From Jaenimonas drosophilae (taxonomy: Eukaryota > Euglenozoa > Kinetoplastea > Trypanosomatida > Trypanosomatidae): 64,000 nt of DNA. This document shows, in pieces, positions 38,518 through 48,931 of the stretch; position 1 is the first letter of the stretch, and every line of letters starts with the position of its first letter. The position numbers were made by a program, and so were the translations under genes. Below the pieces are notes generated by a model, which saw only the letters and a program-made list of their open reading frames with translations, made no database searches and was not told the origin of the DNA. Where the stretch lies: positions 1-64,000 of the forward strand of contig JASAON010001634.1 of assembly GCA_030849065.1 (NCBI GenBank), given 5' to 3'.

Positions 38518-39756
38518 TCACAGTGATGATTCAGTGGAAAGTGATCTGGAAATTGACGTGGCAATAGCCGCGTCTTCTGGGAACAAGGAAGATGCGTCAT
38601 CACACATGCACTTGATTGCGTGTCGCAAGGCTGTTCGCTCTTCCACGGCTGGCAGGGCCGACGACTGGGTCGAGGACTCATCCTCCTCCGAGCGGAAGTC
38701 CAGAAGAAGCCACCATAGTTGCAGGTCTGTTTGTTGTGCTGGCCCGAGCTTTGCCTCTTCTCTTGACATGGTCATATCCGCACCAACATCCTCAGTAGAG
38801 GTTGGTTGTGATATAATAGCGTGAAGGGCCCTCCACGCCAGACTTCGTAGGCGGAAGCAGCCGCTGCGTGGGTTCCTGCGGCACCTAAGCGAAGCTGGAG
38901 GGCCACCCCACCCAGGCTCCTCTCGCTCCGTCTTTGTGGCGCTGAACCACCGTTGAATACTGCGCAGTCTGCGCAACATGAAAATAGCAGACATGGAAAG
39001 TGTGCCTCTCCATGTGTCCATCTCCTGTGATGCAGCATGCTGGGCGACGCTCTCACACAAGGCGTACAAGCAGGCAGTCCCATCGTCCAGCATCACCTCC
39101 ACAAGCCGGCGGCGCAGTGAAGCAGAGGATGCCCCGTCAAAGCCCATCGCCCAGGCCAACTGTCCAACACCACTTGTGGCTCGCCACTGCGATACATCCG
39201 AGTCCAATGAGCGCGGCTCCTCAGCCCTCGTCAATCTCCTCTCCCTCTCGCAGCAGAAGATTCCATCCCCCAAATTCCCCAGAACCCGAAATACGGACAA
39301 CGCAGTACGACAGACTGCTGTGCAGAGGAGCGGCGTAAGCCTGGAGGGGTGCTCCAGCATGAGGGTGAGGGCGTACAGATTCTCTGAGCACCGCTCGAGA
39401 AAGGCCAGGGCCCATTTCTCGGGATCGATGGTGCACTCCAGCCGTTGCCGGGTGTCCACCTGCAGCTGGCGCATGTAGGACGCGGCCACACGCATGAGTG
39501 TGGTGCCAAGCCACAACTCCGTGTTCACCTCCTCGGGTACATCACATGACAGGCCACTAGTTCCTGACGGGCGTTGCCTGAGTGACTCAGCCGCAACCTC
39601 GTCCAAGAGCTGGCCAATCGCGGCAGCAGTACTCCGCTCGGTTTGTTGAATTGGGGTACACGAAGAACCAACCACGGTTGATGCGAGCTGATTCTCCACG
39701 CGACGATGCACGTTGGCCACCAACCTCAAGTCTGGCCATGAGTCTTCCCTCTCCAT
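38518..39756 (-). CDS. Helical protein, unknown
   Basis: 412 aa from ATG 39754-39756 (MEREDSWPDLRLVANV). The longer frame starts at a GTG inside a hydrophobic stretch and is not used. Rich in Leu, Arg, Ser, Cys and Ala, predicted mostly helical, with an Arg-rich segment near 280-320 and an acidic Ser-rich C-terminus. No transmembrane helix and no catalytic motif. An armadillo-like or other helical-repeat fold is possible but I cannot show a periodicity. Confidence 0.65.
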   Translation of the reverse strand: MEREDSWPDLRLVANVHRRVENQLASTVVGSSCTPIQQTERSTAAAIGQLLDEVAAESLRQRPSGTSGLSCDVPEEVNTELWLGTTLMRVAASYMRQLQVDTRQRLECTIDPEKWALAFLERCSENLYALTLMLEHPSRLTPLLCTAVCRTALSVFRVLGNLGDGIFCCERERRLTRAEEPRSLDSDVSQWRATSGVGQLAWAMGFDGASSASLRRRLVEVMLDDGTACLYALCESVAQHAASQEMDTWRGTLSMSAIFMLRRLRSIQRWFSATKTEREEPGWGGPPASLRCRRNPRSGCFRLRSLAWRALHAIISQPTSTEDVGADMTMSREEAKLGPAQQTDLQLWWLLLDFRSEEDESSTQSSALPAVEERTALRHAIKCMCDDASSLFPEDAAIATSISRSLSTESSL

Positions 39757-39917
39757 ATGGATGCCTAACAAACCACGCAACCGTATTAAGGCGAGAGCAA
39801 AAGACAAAGAAGTGAAGATGTATTTCAGGTGATGGATGTGCAACACAATCTTCTGCGAATGGCTTTTTTTTGTGTTCTATTTAGTCGGAACATGCAGCAC
39901 ACACTCGTAGTAGAATA

Positions 39918-40466
39918 CTACGCCTCCATCTGCGCCGCCACGCTCTGGTTGTAGTGAACCGTCTGGATGGCCACCAGCTGCTCCGGGGTAAAGCATTGGT
40001 GTGCTTCCTTCATTTGCGCCAAAGCCTGTTGGGCCGCTGCGGCGTTGGCGTAGGCAACCTTCAGCCTCTTTCCACCAATCTCAAAGCGATTGAGGCATTC
40101 AATCGCGTAGGTGGCGGAGAAGAAGAAGCAGTAGCGCACGAAGCCATAGCCAAGGCTCTCTCCTGATTCCTTGTCGTAGATGATGCGTACACTGGCAATA
40201 GGCCCGTATTGGGAGAACATGTACTGCACCTGAGACTTGTCCATGTGTGGGGGGATGTAGTTCACAATGAGGTTGCACAACGCTTCCGGGTCGGACACAG
40301 CGCTCGCATCCCCAAAGGTACACGGTGGCGGGGCAAAGCTCACCGGTGCTGGTGAGGGAAGCGCACGGCGGCTATCGAAGTCAGCACCAGCATCGAGTGG
40401 GGCGGAGGTGAACCCAAAGTGTGGCGGGGTGCGGCTGGGGCTCGTCGTGACGGAGGAATGGCTCAT
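39918..40466 (-). CDS. Single-RRM RNA-binding protein of the kinetoplastid RBP/UBP group
   Basis: 182 aa from ATG 40464-40466. Ser/Pro-rich N-terminus, an RRM at ~64-142 (RNP2 LIVNYI, RNP1 LGYGFVRY), then an Ala/Gln-rich C-terminus. It shares the [L][IM]VNYIP core with the two UBP proteins a few kb away, pointing to an old tandem expansion, but the RNP1 and linkers differ clearly. An mRNA-fate regulator by family analogy; targets unknown. Confidence 0.82.
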   Translation of the reverse strand: MSHSSVTTSPSRTPPHFGFTSAPLDAGADFDSRRALPSPAPVSFAPPPCTFGDASAVSDPEALCNLIVNYIPPHMDKSQVQYMFSQYGPIASVRIIYDKESGESLGYGFVRYCFFFSATYAIECLNRFEIGGKRLKVAYANAAAAQQALAQMKEAHQCFTPEQLVAIQTVHYNQSVAAQMEA

Positions 40467-40880
40467 GCCCGGTGAGTGAGGTAAGCGTGAGGGTGAATGT
40501 GTCAGGATTTTAGAAACGAGGGTCGCCGTCTGGCGGTAGTATGGATCAACGGATGATGGAGCAAAACAAAGTATGTAGGCTTTTTACACATGTACAAGAG
40601 ATTGAGGAGATGAAGATGAAGATGTTGTTTGCGGGGGTGCACCAGCAAAATGGCACCATCAATCGGTTCAGTCTGCCTCACGAGGTGACGACCGTGTTTA
40701 GTGTGAGATGACGTATGGTGGAAAGATGTGTGGTGGGAAATAGCAACGCCGCGATGGGTACCTGTGTTGCTACCCGTGGTTACCTTGTGGAAGAGAGAAT
40801 CCATGAACAACTGTGATGGCGGAATGTGCTTCTGCTGTCTCTAGAGGTGGTAGCATGGCATGCAATAGAGCCACAAGACG
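40467..40880. other. Spacer, no gene seen
   Basis: 414 bp with no protein-like frame; a 102-codon minus-strand frame here is His/Thr-rich and judged spurious. Confidence 0.5.
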
Positions 40881-42851
40881 TTAGGCAGTCTTGGCCACAC
40901 CCGTCAGTTGGCAGAAGAGATCATTCTTGGACACGTCGTCAAAGGTTCCGTCGGCAACCACACGGCCTTGGTCAAGAACCAAAATGCGATCAGCACGCTT
41001 AATCATGCTGAGCTTATGCGCAAAGAGAAGGACGGTGCGTGGCTGGCCACCCTTGGATTCACGTGCCTCCTCAATCAAGCGGAAGATTGCCTCATGCACC
41101 ACAACCTCGCTCTCACTGTCAAGGGCAGAAGTTGCCTCATCCAGGATGGTGAAGGGTGGGCTGCGAATGAGGGCACGGGCAATCGCAATGCGCTGCTTTT
41201 GACCACCAGAGAGGCTTCGGCCAGATTCTCCCACGAACGTGTCGTAGCCATCTGGCAGCGATGTGATAAAATCATGTGCGTTGGCGCGGCGTGCGGCCTC
41301 CACAATGGAGCTGTACAGCCAACGGTCAATCGGGTCATCCCAGTTACGGTCTGGGAGGCCGTAGGCGATGTTCTGCGCAATGCTGCCGCCGAGAAGCATC
41401 GGCTCCTGGCTCACGTAGCCGATGTTCTTGCGGAGCCACTGGGCATCGATATCCTCCAGATTGTGGCCATCAATGGTGATGGTTCCAGCATCCACGTCGT
41501 AGAGCTTCAACAGCAAATGAGCAAGGGAAGACTTGCCAGACCCGCTGCTTCCCACAATGCAGGTGCAGCATGCTGGTCGGAGATCCATGTTGAGCGAAGT
41601 GTAGATGGGTGCCTCAGGACGTGTCGGGTAGGCAAAGTTCACGTCGCGGAACTGAATGCCCCATCCGCACTTCTCTGGAATGACCTTCGTCTTCGCCTCC
41701 TCCACCGCGGTGATGGCCTCTGCGCGATCAATGATGTCAAAGAGTCGCAGGGAGGCACCGTAGCCCTTGTTGATCTCCGTGGCAAGATTGGTCAGTCCGG
41801 TCAAACCCATACCGCAGTAGACGGTGTAGAGCATGAAGGAGAAGAGGGTACCTGGGGTAAGGCCTCCCGATGCCACGAGCATCGAGCCGGCCCAAATGAC
41901 ACAGTACATGGCACCATAGCCCACCGTCTGCAGCGACGCAACGTAGGCAGCATTCCAGCGGAGCATAACCATGCTGAGGTCAAACACACGGTCCACCTTC
42001 TTTGAAAACCACCACTCCTCCTGGGTGCTCGTTCCAAAGGCCTTCACGGTGCGGATGTTGGACAGGCGCTCCTCCGCCACAGTTCCCATGTCGGCGATGG
42101 CGTCTTGCATGTTGTGTTGAAGTTTGCGTACATACCGGCCATAGACACCAGCAAAGATGGACACCGGAGGAATCAAACCAATAATCACGCTGGTGAGAAC
42201 AGGAGAGAAGTAGAGCATAACCCCGATACTTCCGACAGTTTGCAGCAGATTCTTGGTGCCCGAGGTGACGGCCTCGGTGAGTGAGCTTCCAACCACATTA
42301 CAGTCCATGGACACTCGTTGAACCAGGGAGCCGGTGCGGTTGTCTGGGGAGTCAAAGAAGGCGGCAGGCTGCTTGATGATGGCAGCGTAGAGTTGCCGAC
42401 GAAGCTTGGCGATAATCGTCTCTCCAGCGTAGCCGATGCATGCCAGCCTCAAGTAGTTGCCGAGGGCACACATCCCCAGCCAACCGAGGAGCTTGACGCT
42501 TGCGTTCACGGGCATCTCACCCTTGGAGGCGAGATCAATCAAGGCACCAAAGCCTGCAGGAATGGCCAAGGTGGCGGCGCTGTAGATACACACGCCACCA
42601 ACCGCACCGAGAATGTACGGCGTCTGCCCTTTGGCTGCACGAAGAAATCGTCCGAAGGAGCCCTTACGAGCTGTGGGTTCAGTGACGTAGAGCAGATTTT
42701 TGATGTTGGGCTTCGGCCGTTGAGAAGGAACCGCAGCACCAAAGTCAGTCTGAAGACGCACAGTGGAAGACATGCGGAACAGCGTACGGAGCGCATCTTG
42801 TCGAGCAAATGGATGCCAGACAAGCTGGGACGAGGGCGGACGCATGGCCAT
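40881..42851 (-). CDS. Mitochondrial half-size ABC transporter (ABCB type)
   Basis: 656 aa from ATG 42849-42851; a second Met follows at residue 3. Residues 1-~70 are basic, suiting a mitochondrial presequence. A six-helix exporter-type membrane domain occupies ~95-370. The nucleotide-binding domain holds Walker A GSSGSGKSS (~430), the signature LSGGQKQRIAIARA (~545), Walker B FTILDEATSALD (~567) and an H-loop LFAHKLS. The single TMD-NBD layout means it works as a dimer. Closest general resemblance is to ABCB8/ABCB10-like inner-membrane exporters; substrate unknown. Confidence 0.9.
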   Translation of the reverse strand: MAMRPPSSQLVWHPFARQDALRTLFRMSSTVRLQTDFGAAVPSQRPKPNIKNLLYVTEPTARKGSFGRFLRAAKGQTPYILGAVGGVCIYSAATLAIPAGFGALIDLASKGEMPVNASVKLLGWLGMCALGNYLRLACIGYAGETIIAKLRRQLYAAIIKQPAAFFDSPDNRTGSLVQRVSMDCNVVGSSLTEAVTSGTKNLLQTVGSIGVMLYFSPVLTSVIIGLIPPVSIFAGVYGRYVRKLQHNMQDAIADMGTVAEERLSNIRTVKAFGTSTQEEWWFSKKVDRVFDLSMVMLRWNAAYVASLQTVGYGAMYCVIWAGSMLVASGGLTPGTLFSFMLYTVYCGMGLTGLTNLATEINKGYGASLRLFDIIDRAEAITAVEEAKTKVIPEKCGWGIQFRDVNFAYPTRPEAPIYTSLNMDLRPACCTCIVGSSGSGKSSLAHLLLKLYDVDAGTITIDGHNLEDIDAQWLRKNIGYVSQEPMLLGGSIAQNIAYGLPDRNWDDPIDRWLYSSIVEAARRANAHDFITSLPDGYDTFVGESGRSLSGGQKQRIAIARALIRSPPFTILDEATSALDSESEVVVHEAIFRLIEEARESKGGQPRTVLLFAHKLSMIKRADRILVLDQGRVVADGTFDDVSKNDLFCQLTGVAKTA

Positions 42852-43215
42852 GATGGAGGCAGTTGCTCTGTAGTGGGGGTACTTAGTTTATGGGTGGCGT
42901 TGGTCGAAGAGGTTGGTTGGTGGGTGAGTTGGAGAGTTCAACAAGTGATGGCAAGAATTGCGGCGTTGCCTTTGGTTTCCGTCACAGTGCTGCGGAAACT
43001 GCAATAAGAAAAGACAACAACACGCTCTGAAACAAAAAGAATGTGAGGGCTCCTGGCACCCAAGTGTGTTGGCAGTGCTGCAAAGTGTGTCTAATGATAG
43101 ATCACGTCGCACCAGTAGGGGAAATGGGGGGGTACACGAGCTTTGAAGAAAGAAAGAAGAACTGTTGGAGAGGATTGTGAGCTCTGAATCCTTCACAGCT
43201 AGACTTGGTGTGGTG

Positions 43216-43272
43216 CTTTTCGGTGCGTGATAGGTAGGTCAAACAGCAAGAAGAAGAAGATGGGGAAAAAAA
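43216..43272 (-). promoter_or_regulatory. Polypyrimidine tract and acceptor for the ABC transporter
   Basis: The + strand run AAGAAGAAGAAGATGGGGAAAAAAA (43249-43272) is a long U/C tract in the transcript; the first AG after it is at 43216-43217. A 5' UTR of ~365 nt would result unless a later AG is used. Confidence 0.45.
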
Positions 43273-43292
43273 GCACAGATTTCAAAGTCCTT

Positions 43293-43458
43293 CACACTGA
43301 GTAGTGTGCTTCACACCCAGCCCATCTCTGTGGGCTGTTATCTGCACGCCAATCGTTTCAGTGAAGGCATCCGCAGGTGAGAGAGAAGAGTGGTGGCACA
43401 GGCCAACAACGCTAGTGTGCCTGCCCCCTTTCTCCGGCGTCGAACTCCTCACAGTTCG
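43293..43458. other. Cluster of perfect short hairpins
   Basis: CACACT/AGTGTG (43293-43308, 4-nt loop), CAGCCCA/TGGGCTG (43318-43337, 6-nt loop), GGCACA/TGTGCC (43395-43421, 15-nt loop) and CGAACT/AGTTCG (43441-43458, 6-nt loop). They sit in the SCD6 3' region just before the tract above. A structured UTR or small RNA is possible. Confidence 0.3.
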
Positions 43459-44895
43459 TGATATATTGGATCTCATCACCCATTTAGGTAAATAAAAGAA
43501 AGGAGAGGGGGGAAATCAAATGTCAAGTAAATGAAGAAAAGAAAACTCCAAAGAAGGAAAAACCTCCTCAACACGCAAGTCGTCCGTCTGGAGAGGCATC
43601 ACCGCTTCACCTCACCCCATGGGAAGAGAAAGAGGGAATTTTTGCTTTGGAAAGATGTTGGGTTCTGCTTCGGAGTATTCGGTTTGACATAACAAAAAGA
43701 AATTGTGGGAGGGAAGGAGCTTCCGGCAGTATTCGTGCTTGGGAGGGAGTGATGGATGAAGTGAGTGGGATCAAGAGGGGGAAGGAGCACGTCTCTTCGC
43801 GTGGAATTGGGGGCACGGTTGGTTCTCCCTGAACACCTGGCAGACCGATGGCGGCGCATCAATAAAAAGTATCTAGATGGCTGACGGTTGGCCCGCTGAG
43901 GTAGTGGTTGTGGCTGTGGGCACGTTGTACTACTTCGACGGAGCAAGCCAAATGGTCAGCTCTCTCGGCTCTCAAGATGGACAAGAGATCATCGTCGCAT
44001 CGATGTCGCGGTTCCCCTCCCTAGGCAGCGCTGCTTTGTTTTGTGGTTGTTCAGGTACAGGTACACGCTGAGGGGAATTGAAGTAACTCCGGATGTGGAA
44101 AGAGGGTCTTTGGCTGCATGGAATTTGATAATTCCGGTCATGGACACAAGACGAGCACCTTCGGTGTTCGCCCTTCCGTGCCCACTGTGCGAAGCAACGG
44201 AAGCGCAATTGTGTCGGGCCTCCGTCTGCGAACGCATTGTTCGCAAGGCAAGGCCCAAAACCAGCACCACTCTCCCCTCCCCCCTCCCTCTCCCCCTTCG
44301 CCCCATCACGAGGATGCATGTATCAGCATCATCATATCTGCAAAGGATTACGATGACACCTTGATCATCGCAGGTGACAAAGTATGGAGAGCGATTGGTA
44401 CGTCTTGGAGCAACCGGCGTGGCACGGCTAATCCAGTTAAAGTGTTTGGTGTGTGTGTGTGTGCGTGTGTGCGTGGTCTGCGGCAGGGCGGGTCGCATGA
44501 TGTGCACAATTGCGCTCAAGGACAAGTGCACAACATTTGGGAGTAGAAGCAATGCGGGTCCAACGGCTATTTGTTTGTTTCACTTCCCGACGAGGGTCTT
44601 GAATCTCAGCGTCATTGGTGGAGCCCACACATGCCCCATCTATCACAGTTGCAAACCATTCTTGCTCTGTCCCCCCGCCATCTGCAGCAGAGAAGAGGTG
44701 ATAATGGAGGGGGGATGCCAAACAAAACCACAATCAAAATCTCCCAACAAAAGAAAACAACGGGAATTTAATGGAATTTGTACTGCGGCCATGTGTGGGT
44801 GGGTTTGAGCATCTGTGTGTGCGTGAGTGTGTGGGGGCACCCCTCCCCTTCTAGAATTGTCATGATGAACCAGCACACGGTCAATCAAACCAATC

Positions 44896-45045
44896 TTATG
44901 CAGGATATCCAGCACCGATAGAGAATGACTGATCCTCGTAGGGACGCCCGTCATAGACAAGCACGGCGATATTGATGTCGAAGAGGCGGAATAGGGGTAT
45001 AGCGAGGTAGCACGTGAGAGAGCGGTACTCTTGTTCGTGCTCCAT
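44896..45045 (-). CDS. Possible 49-aa ORF
   Basis: ATG 45043-45045, begins MEHEQEYRSLTCYLAIPL and ends in a Gly/Ala/Tyr-rich tail with a TAA stop. The balanced composition differs from the flanking simple sequence. No splice acceptor or family recognised. Confidence 0.2.
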   Translation of the reverse strand: MEHEQEYRSLTCYLAIPLFRLFDINIAVLVYDGRPYEDQSFSIGAGYPA

Positions 45046-45254
45046 ACCCGCCTTCCCCCTCCCTCCATCTGCGTGTGGTCAATCATAATGTGATCGCCCT
45101 CGTCGGTTCATAAAAGCCACCTTCTGCATGTTGAAGAGGATGAACGGCTAAACCACCGTCGAGTGGTGGTCGCGTTTCCTCAGCCCGCAATAAAAGATGC
45201 TGCCTCTGTTTATTTTTTCTCTGCACGGAATATTCCTTCCACAAACCTTGTCGC

Positions 45255-46145
45255 TTAGAAGCGGTTGTTGTTGTTGTAGCGGCCGCGGCCACGTCCACGA
45301 CGAAATCCGCGCATGCTGTCAACCATTGCCGAGCCGAAGGTTTCGGTATCGGCCTTCTTCATTTCCTCTCGGTCTACACGATTTCCAGCCCCGCCCTTCT
45401 CCTTTTGATCACAAGAGATGGTATCGAAGAAGCTTGACTTGGTGTAGGCCTTGTTAGCCAGCTGCGCATCGTCCTTGGCCTTCTGGAAGTCATTCTTCTT
45501 CTTCTCAAACTCCTCAACGCTCTTGTCGAAGTCGAACTCCTCCTTGAACTTTTCGCGCTCGGTGTCGTTGGCGGGCTCAAAATCGCGGCCCGTGTGGCCG
45601 TCCTGGTGGCGCCGAAAGTGGCCTCCACCACGGTTGCCGCTGCCGAAGCCCCCGCGCTGGTAGCGGTTACTACCAGCGCTGGTGTTGTAGCGGCCACCAT
45701 AGCCGCCACCATAACCGCCTCCGTAGCCGCCTCCGTAGCCACCACCATAGCCTCCACGTCGTTGAGGGCGGCGGTCGGAGTTGTTGTTGTAGTAGTTGTT
45801 GTTGTTATTGCGGTTGCCGCCAGCGGAGTGTTGGCGGTCCACATCGTCATGACGCGCGTTAGCCTTCGGGTCAGAGGGGCAGGCGCTCACGATAGCTGGG
45901 TCCGGGGGGCCCTCGAACACCGTCAGGGTCTTGATATCCGTTCCACGGAACACAATGTACTCAAATGTTTGGTCCGATGCCGGAACAGAGTTGCCGTCGG
46001 TTGCGCGGTCCTCCGTGCCAAACACCTTCACATTACGGAGGCTCACGGTGTTCTCCTCGGCGTCGATGTTGTGCAGGACGCCTTCGTACCGGATCAGGCT
46101 GTTGCTGATCAGCTGGATACGGCTGCCTAGTGTGCTTCCGGACAT
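45255..46145 (-). CDS. SCD6: SCD6 / LSM14 translational repressor
   Basis: 296 aa from ATG 46143-46145. N-terminal LSm14-type domain (1-~85: [18 protein letters not shown], then [13 protein letters not shown]), an Asn-rich then Gly/Tyr-rich linker with GGGY repeats (~127-155), the FDF box ([18 protein letters not shown]), the TFG box ([10 protein letters not shown]) and a C-terminal RGRGRG tail. SCD6 binds eIF4G and DHH1 and nucleates P-bodies in yeast and trypanosomes. The order LSm-FDF-TFG-RGG is complete. Confidence 0.95.
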   Translation of the reverse strand: MSGSTLGSRIQLISNSLIRYEGVLHNIDAEENTVSLRNVKVFGTEDRATDGNSVPASDQTFEYIVFRGTDIKTLTVFEGPPDPAIVSACPSDPKANARHDDVDRQHSAGGNRNNNNNYYNNNSDRRPQRRGGYGGGYGGGYGGGYGGGYGGRYNTSAGSNRYQRGGFGSGNRGGGHFRRHQDGHTGRDFEPANDTEREKFKEEFDFDKSVEEFEKKKNDFQKAKDDAQLANKAYTKSSFFDTISCDQKEKGGAGNRVDREEMKKADTETFGSAMVDSMRGFRRGRGRGRYNNNNRF

Positions 46146-46565
46146 TTTCGTTTGGGCGAATGTGTGTCTTGGTAGGTGAAAATCACAGCAAAACTAGGGT
46201 ATGTATGTGAGTCTGCTGAGTTCCAAGAAGAGAATGGCACTCGCAGCTGCAAATCTGAGACAAATGCTTTCAAGTGGAAGCACAGTGTTCAGAACAATGG
46301 TGTGTAGTGGATTGAACTTACCCTCGAGATCTAAGACTACGGTAAGAAGGATAGCACAGCTGTATCCAACAAAATCAATAGCTAGAAAACCTACACACGG
46401 TCAAAATGAATGAGGGAATAACAGAAGAACTTCAAAAGTGTTGAGGTCAAGATAGAGTGCAACTCCACGGCAGTAACAGCAGCACCAACATGTGTTTGTG
46501 TGCAAGTGAGTCATTTCCAAGGCTAGTATACATGGGCAATGCCTCGTGCTTCGCATTGGTGGCAG
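46146..46565. other. Spacer, no gene seen
   Basis: 420 bp with no protein-like frame. Confidence 0.5.
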
Positions 46566-48662
46566 CTACTGGCCTGATCCAGCTCCTCCCCAAGCACCGC
46601 GAAAGCACAAGGATGCGCTAGCGCGAGCAGCGCGGAGCATGGCAAAGCTCTCATCCTCCGTCACCTGCTGATGTAGAAGTACCTGGTAAAGGGCATCCCC
46701 AAGCGACTCACGAATGAAGCGGCCCATCTTGATGAGAGAGGCCGAAACCGTTGCGCTTGTGCTCCCTCCCCGGGGCGTTGACTGAAGGGTAGTCTGCGGT
46801 GACTGCTGCTCCTCTGACGCCCGAGCCAGCATCTGCACCGCCTGGCAGCAAAGCCCTACTGCTGCCTTCTCACCACTATCGGCAATACGCAGGTACTTGA
46901 GGAGCGTCATGTGCGCACTGCGGAGCGCAATCACGTCGAGGATGATTGAGCGACGCTCTGGGGTCATGGGCTTGGCAAGCATCACCTGAACGGCAGCTCG
47001 GCCACAACTCAGCTGCCGTCGGTGGCAATGAGCCATGGCAACAGTATCATCTTCATCCACAATGGTCAAGCGGTCGTCATCCAGCACGTCAAAGAGTCGT
47101 ACCAGAATCGGCCGAATGAGGGTAATGTTCTTGGATACGAGCACCATAATCTCCGTGCCCTCAACCTGAAGTCGAATGTTGGTGTCGTGGAGAATCATGT
47201 AGCAGATGCCAGCTAAGAACTGCTCCGTGTTGAGTTCACTCAGGAGGATGCGAGATGGGGAGGCCGTGGGTGGGAGCCGTGGAACCTCGTACGAGAGGGC
47301 GTTGACGTCTCCACCAAGGCCCACAACGGGCATCATGTTGAGTCGTCGTTGGTCGTGCGGGTTATCACACACCTCCTGCCCTCCATCGGAGAAGCTATAG
47401 AAGCTATTGTAGTGATGAACCTCCTTTCCAAGCTGGAGATCACGAAGGGCACGTGCGGCTAACACCACCACATCGGGTGAGGAGGTTTCCTCCTGCCCAC
47501 GCACCGCGGAGAGGATCACGGTGGCATCATGTGGAGTCGCGAGAATGTTCTCGACCGCGCTCTCCGAGCGTCGGAGTTCGAATGCGCAGTAACTCAGAAT
47601 AACGCGGACTAACCCGCTGTGGATGAGCGGTGCCGTGTGAGGGTTGCCCTGGCCTAGAAGAATCAGCAGCTCGGTCAGCAACGATGCGATCTCCTTCTCC
47701 GTTTCACGCTGTAGGGTGTGAATGAGGCACACCAAACACTCCTCGTCGCTCAGCATCTCTCGGTAGACTCGCCCAGCGTTGGCTGCAAAGAGAAGCAGCA
47801 ACACCACCGATTTGCGTTCCTCCACGCTCAATCGCACGTACGGCGATGGCGCTGCCGCTCGCTCCATCTCCTCAGGTGGAGAAGCGTTTCCAAAGAGGGA
47901 GGTCTGGACAATGGGTTGTGGCTGGGTTCCGCATTCTAGACAGTCAGTAAGGGCAGCGGCCATGCCCGTTTCAACCAAAAGGGTGAGGTATTGGTTTCCT
48001 CGTACAAAGACGGTTAGTGCCTCAATCAGCAGCAACAGGAAGGTCGGTGCGGCGTTCGCGTTGGTGGATGACGGCGCTTTTGTCTGTGGCTCATCGTGCA
48101 GCGTTGGACGGCGGCCAATGGATGGGCGAGGCGGCAAACTCATGTTGAGGGAGTTGGACGTGCATCCGAGGGACGTGGCTGTGGTTTCGGCTGCGTTTGG
48201 TGAAGCGACCGCCGTGGACGCACTGCTGTGACGCGGGCGAGTGGGTGGTGGTAGGACTGTCTTGCCAAGTGATGGCTCCTTGGCCAAGGTTTTGTAGCTG
48301 AGTTTGAGTGTGGAAGTCATGCGGGCGAAGAACAACGCCGCGCCATCTCCAAGATCCGCTTCTACAGCACTTATGTTGCTATTGCTGTGAAGAGCAATGA
48401 ATCCCTCTAGTACATGTCTGCGTGTCGCGCGATTGCCGCGATCCCACTGGGCCACCCAGGCCGCAGCCCGAAAGCCACTAAGATGAGGGTCAACGCAGCG
48501 CTGCACACCCTTGGTGGAGAGCTGCTGCACCGCCGACGCCTTTCCTCGTGTCTTCACCCCGCGCATCGTTGACGTCATTGACACTCGTGTGTCTAGGAAG
48601 CTTACATTGGGGAGGTAGGGGGCATCCTTGGCGGGGTGCGGGTTTGCCGCCTCCGTCTTCAT
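46566..48662 (-). CDS. Armadillo-like helical protein (ARMH1-like)
   Basis: 698 aa from ATG 48660-48662 (MKTEAANPHPAKDAP); the frame's earlier start is a TTG. The segment AAWVAQWDRGNRATRRHVLEG (~70-90) resembles the WDRG-type N-terminal helix of ARMH1 (C1orf228) proteins, which are linked to cilia by distribution. Helical repeats rich in Leu, Val and Ala fill ~205-650, with a Ser/Thr/Pro-rich disordered insert at ~135-200. No enzyme motif. Family call is moderate; a flagellum-linked role is inference. Confidence 0.65.
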   Translation of the reverse strand: MKTEAANPHPAKDAPYLPNVSFLDTRVSMTSTMRGVKTRGKASAVQQLSTKGVQRCVDPHLSGFRAAAWVAQWDRGNRATRRHVLEGFIALHSNSNISAVEADLGDGAALFFARMTSTLKLSYKTLAKEPSLGKTVLPPPTRPRHSSASTAVASPNAAETTATSLGCTSNSLNMSLPPRPSIGRRPTLHDEPQTKAPSSTNANAAPTFLLLLIEALTVFVRGNQYLTLLVETGMAAALTDCLECGTQPQPIVQTSLFGNASPPEEMERAAAPSPYVRLSVEERKSVVLLLLFAANAGRVYREMLSDEECLVCLIHTLQRETEKEIASLLTELLILLGQGNPHTAPLIHSGLVRVILSYCAFELRRSESAVENILATPHDATVILSAVRGQEETSSPDVVVLAARALRDLQLGKEVHHYNSFYSFSDGGQEVCDNPHDQRRLNMMPVVGLGGDVNALSYEVPRLPPTASPSRILLSELNTEQFLAGICYMILHDTNIRLQVEGTEIMVLVSKNITLIRPILVRLFDVLDDDRLTIVDEDDTVAMAHCHRRQLSCGRAAVQVMLAKPMTPERRSIILDVIALRSAHMTLLKYLRIADSGEKAAVGLCCQAVQMLARASEEQQSPQTTLQSTPRGGSTSATVSASLIKMGRFIRESLGDALYQVLLHQQVTEDESFAMLRAARASASLCFRGAWGGAGSGQ

Positions 48663-48827
48663 ATACCTAAATAGAGTTGAGCAGGGATGGCCAATCAAAA
48701 TCCCTCAAACTTGGCGAAAGAAAAAAACGATGAGAGTCAAGGCACAGTGCATCTCATGTACACAACGAACGCATGCCCAGTTGTTCTGTCAAGTAACAGC
48801 AGTCTTCCATATGGAAACATAGTTGTA

Positions 48828-48854
48828 GTGTGTGTGTGTGTGTGTGTGTGTGTG
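48828..48854. repeat. (GT)13 microsatellite
   Basis: 27 nt of perfect GT on the + strand, between the J-like gene and the ARM-like gene; about 80 nt past the J-like stop in transcript sense it reads (AC)n. Confidence 0.92.
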
Positions 48855-48931
48855 GAAGGCAGTCACCCTGGTGTTAGACCTACGGCACATATGCCAGTCC
48901 AGCTACCAACGCCAATCAGGTGGAGAATACC

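Larger units (their letters stand above)
42852..45254. other. 2.4-kb gene-poor interval downstream of SCD6
   Basis: Holds the hairpin cluster, a GT/GC-rich repeat at 44447-44472 and one 49-codon ORF (44896-45045). No confident gene. Probably the long SCD6 3' UTR plus the transporter 5' UTR. Confidence 0.5.

Noticed and set aside
40908..42005. 365-codon plus-strand ORF
   Set aside because: Antisense to the ABC transporter, whose minus-strand frame carries all expected motifs.
43246..43458. Pol III small-RNA gene ending in the T-run
   Set aside because: No A or B box visible; the T/C-rich run is better explained as the splicing tract of the ABC transporter gene.
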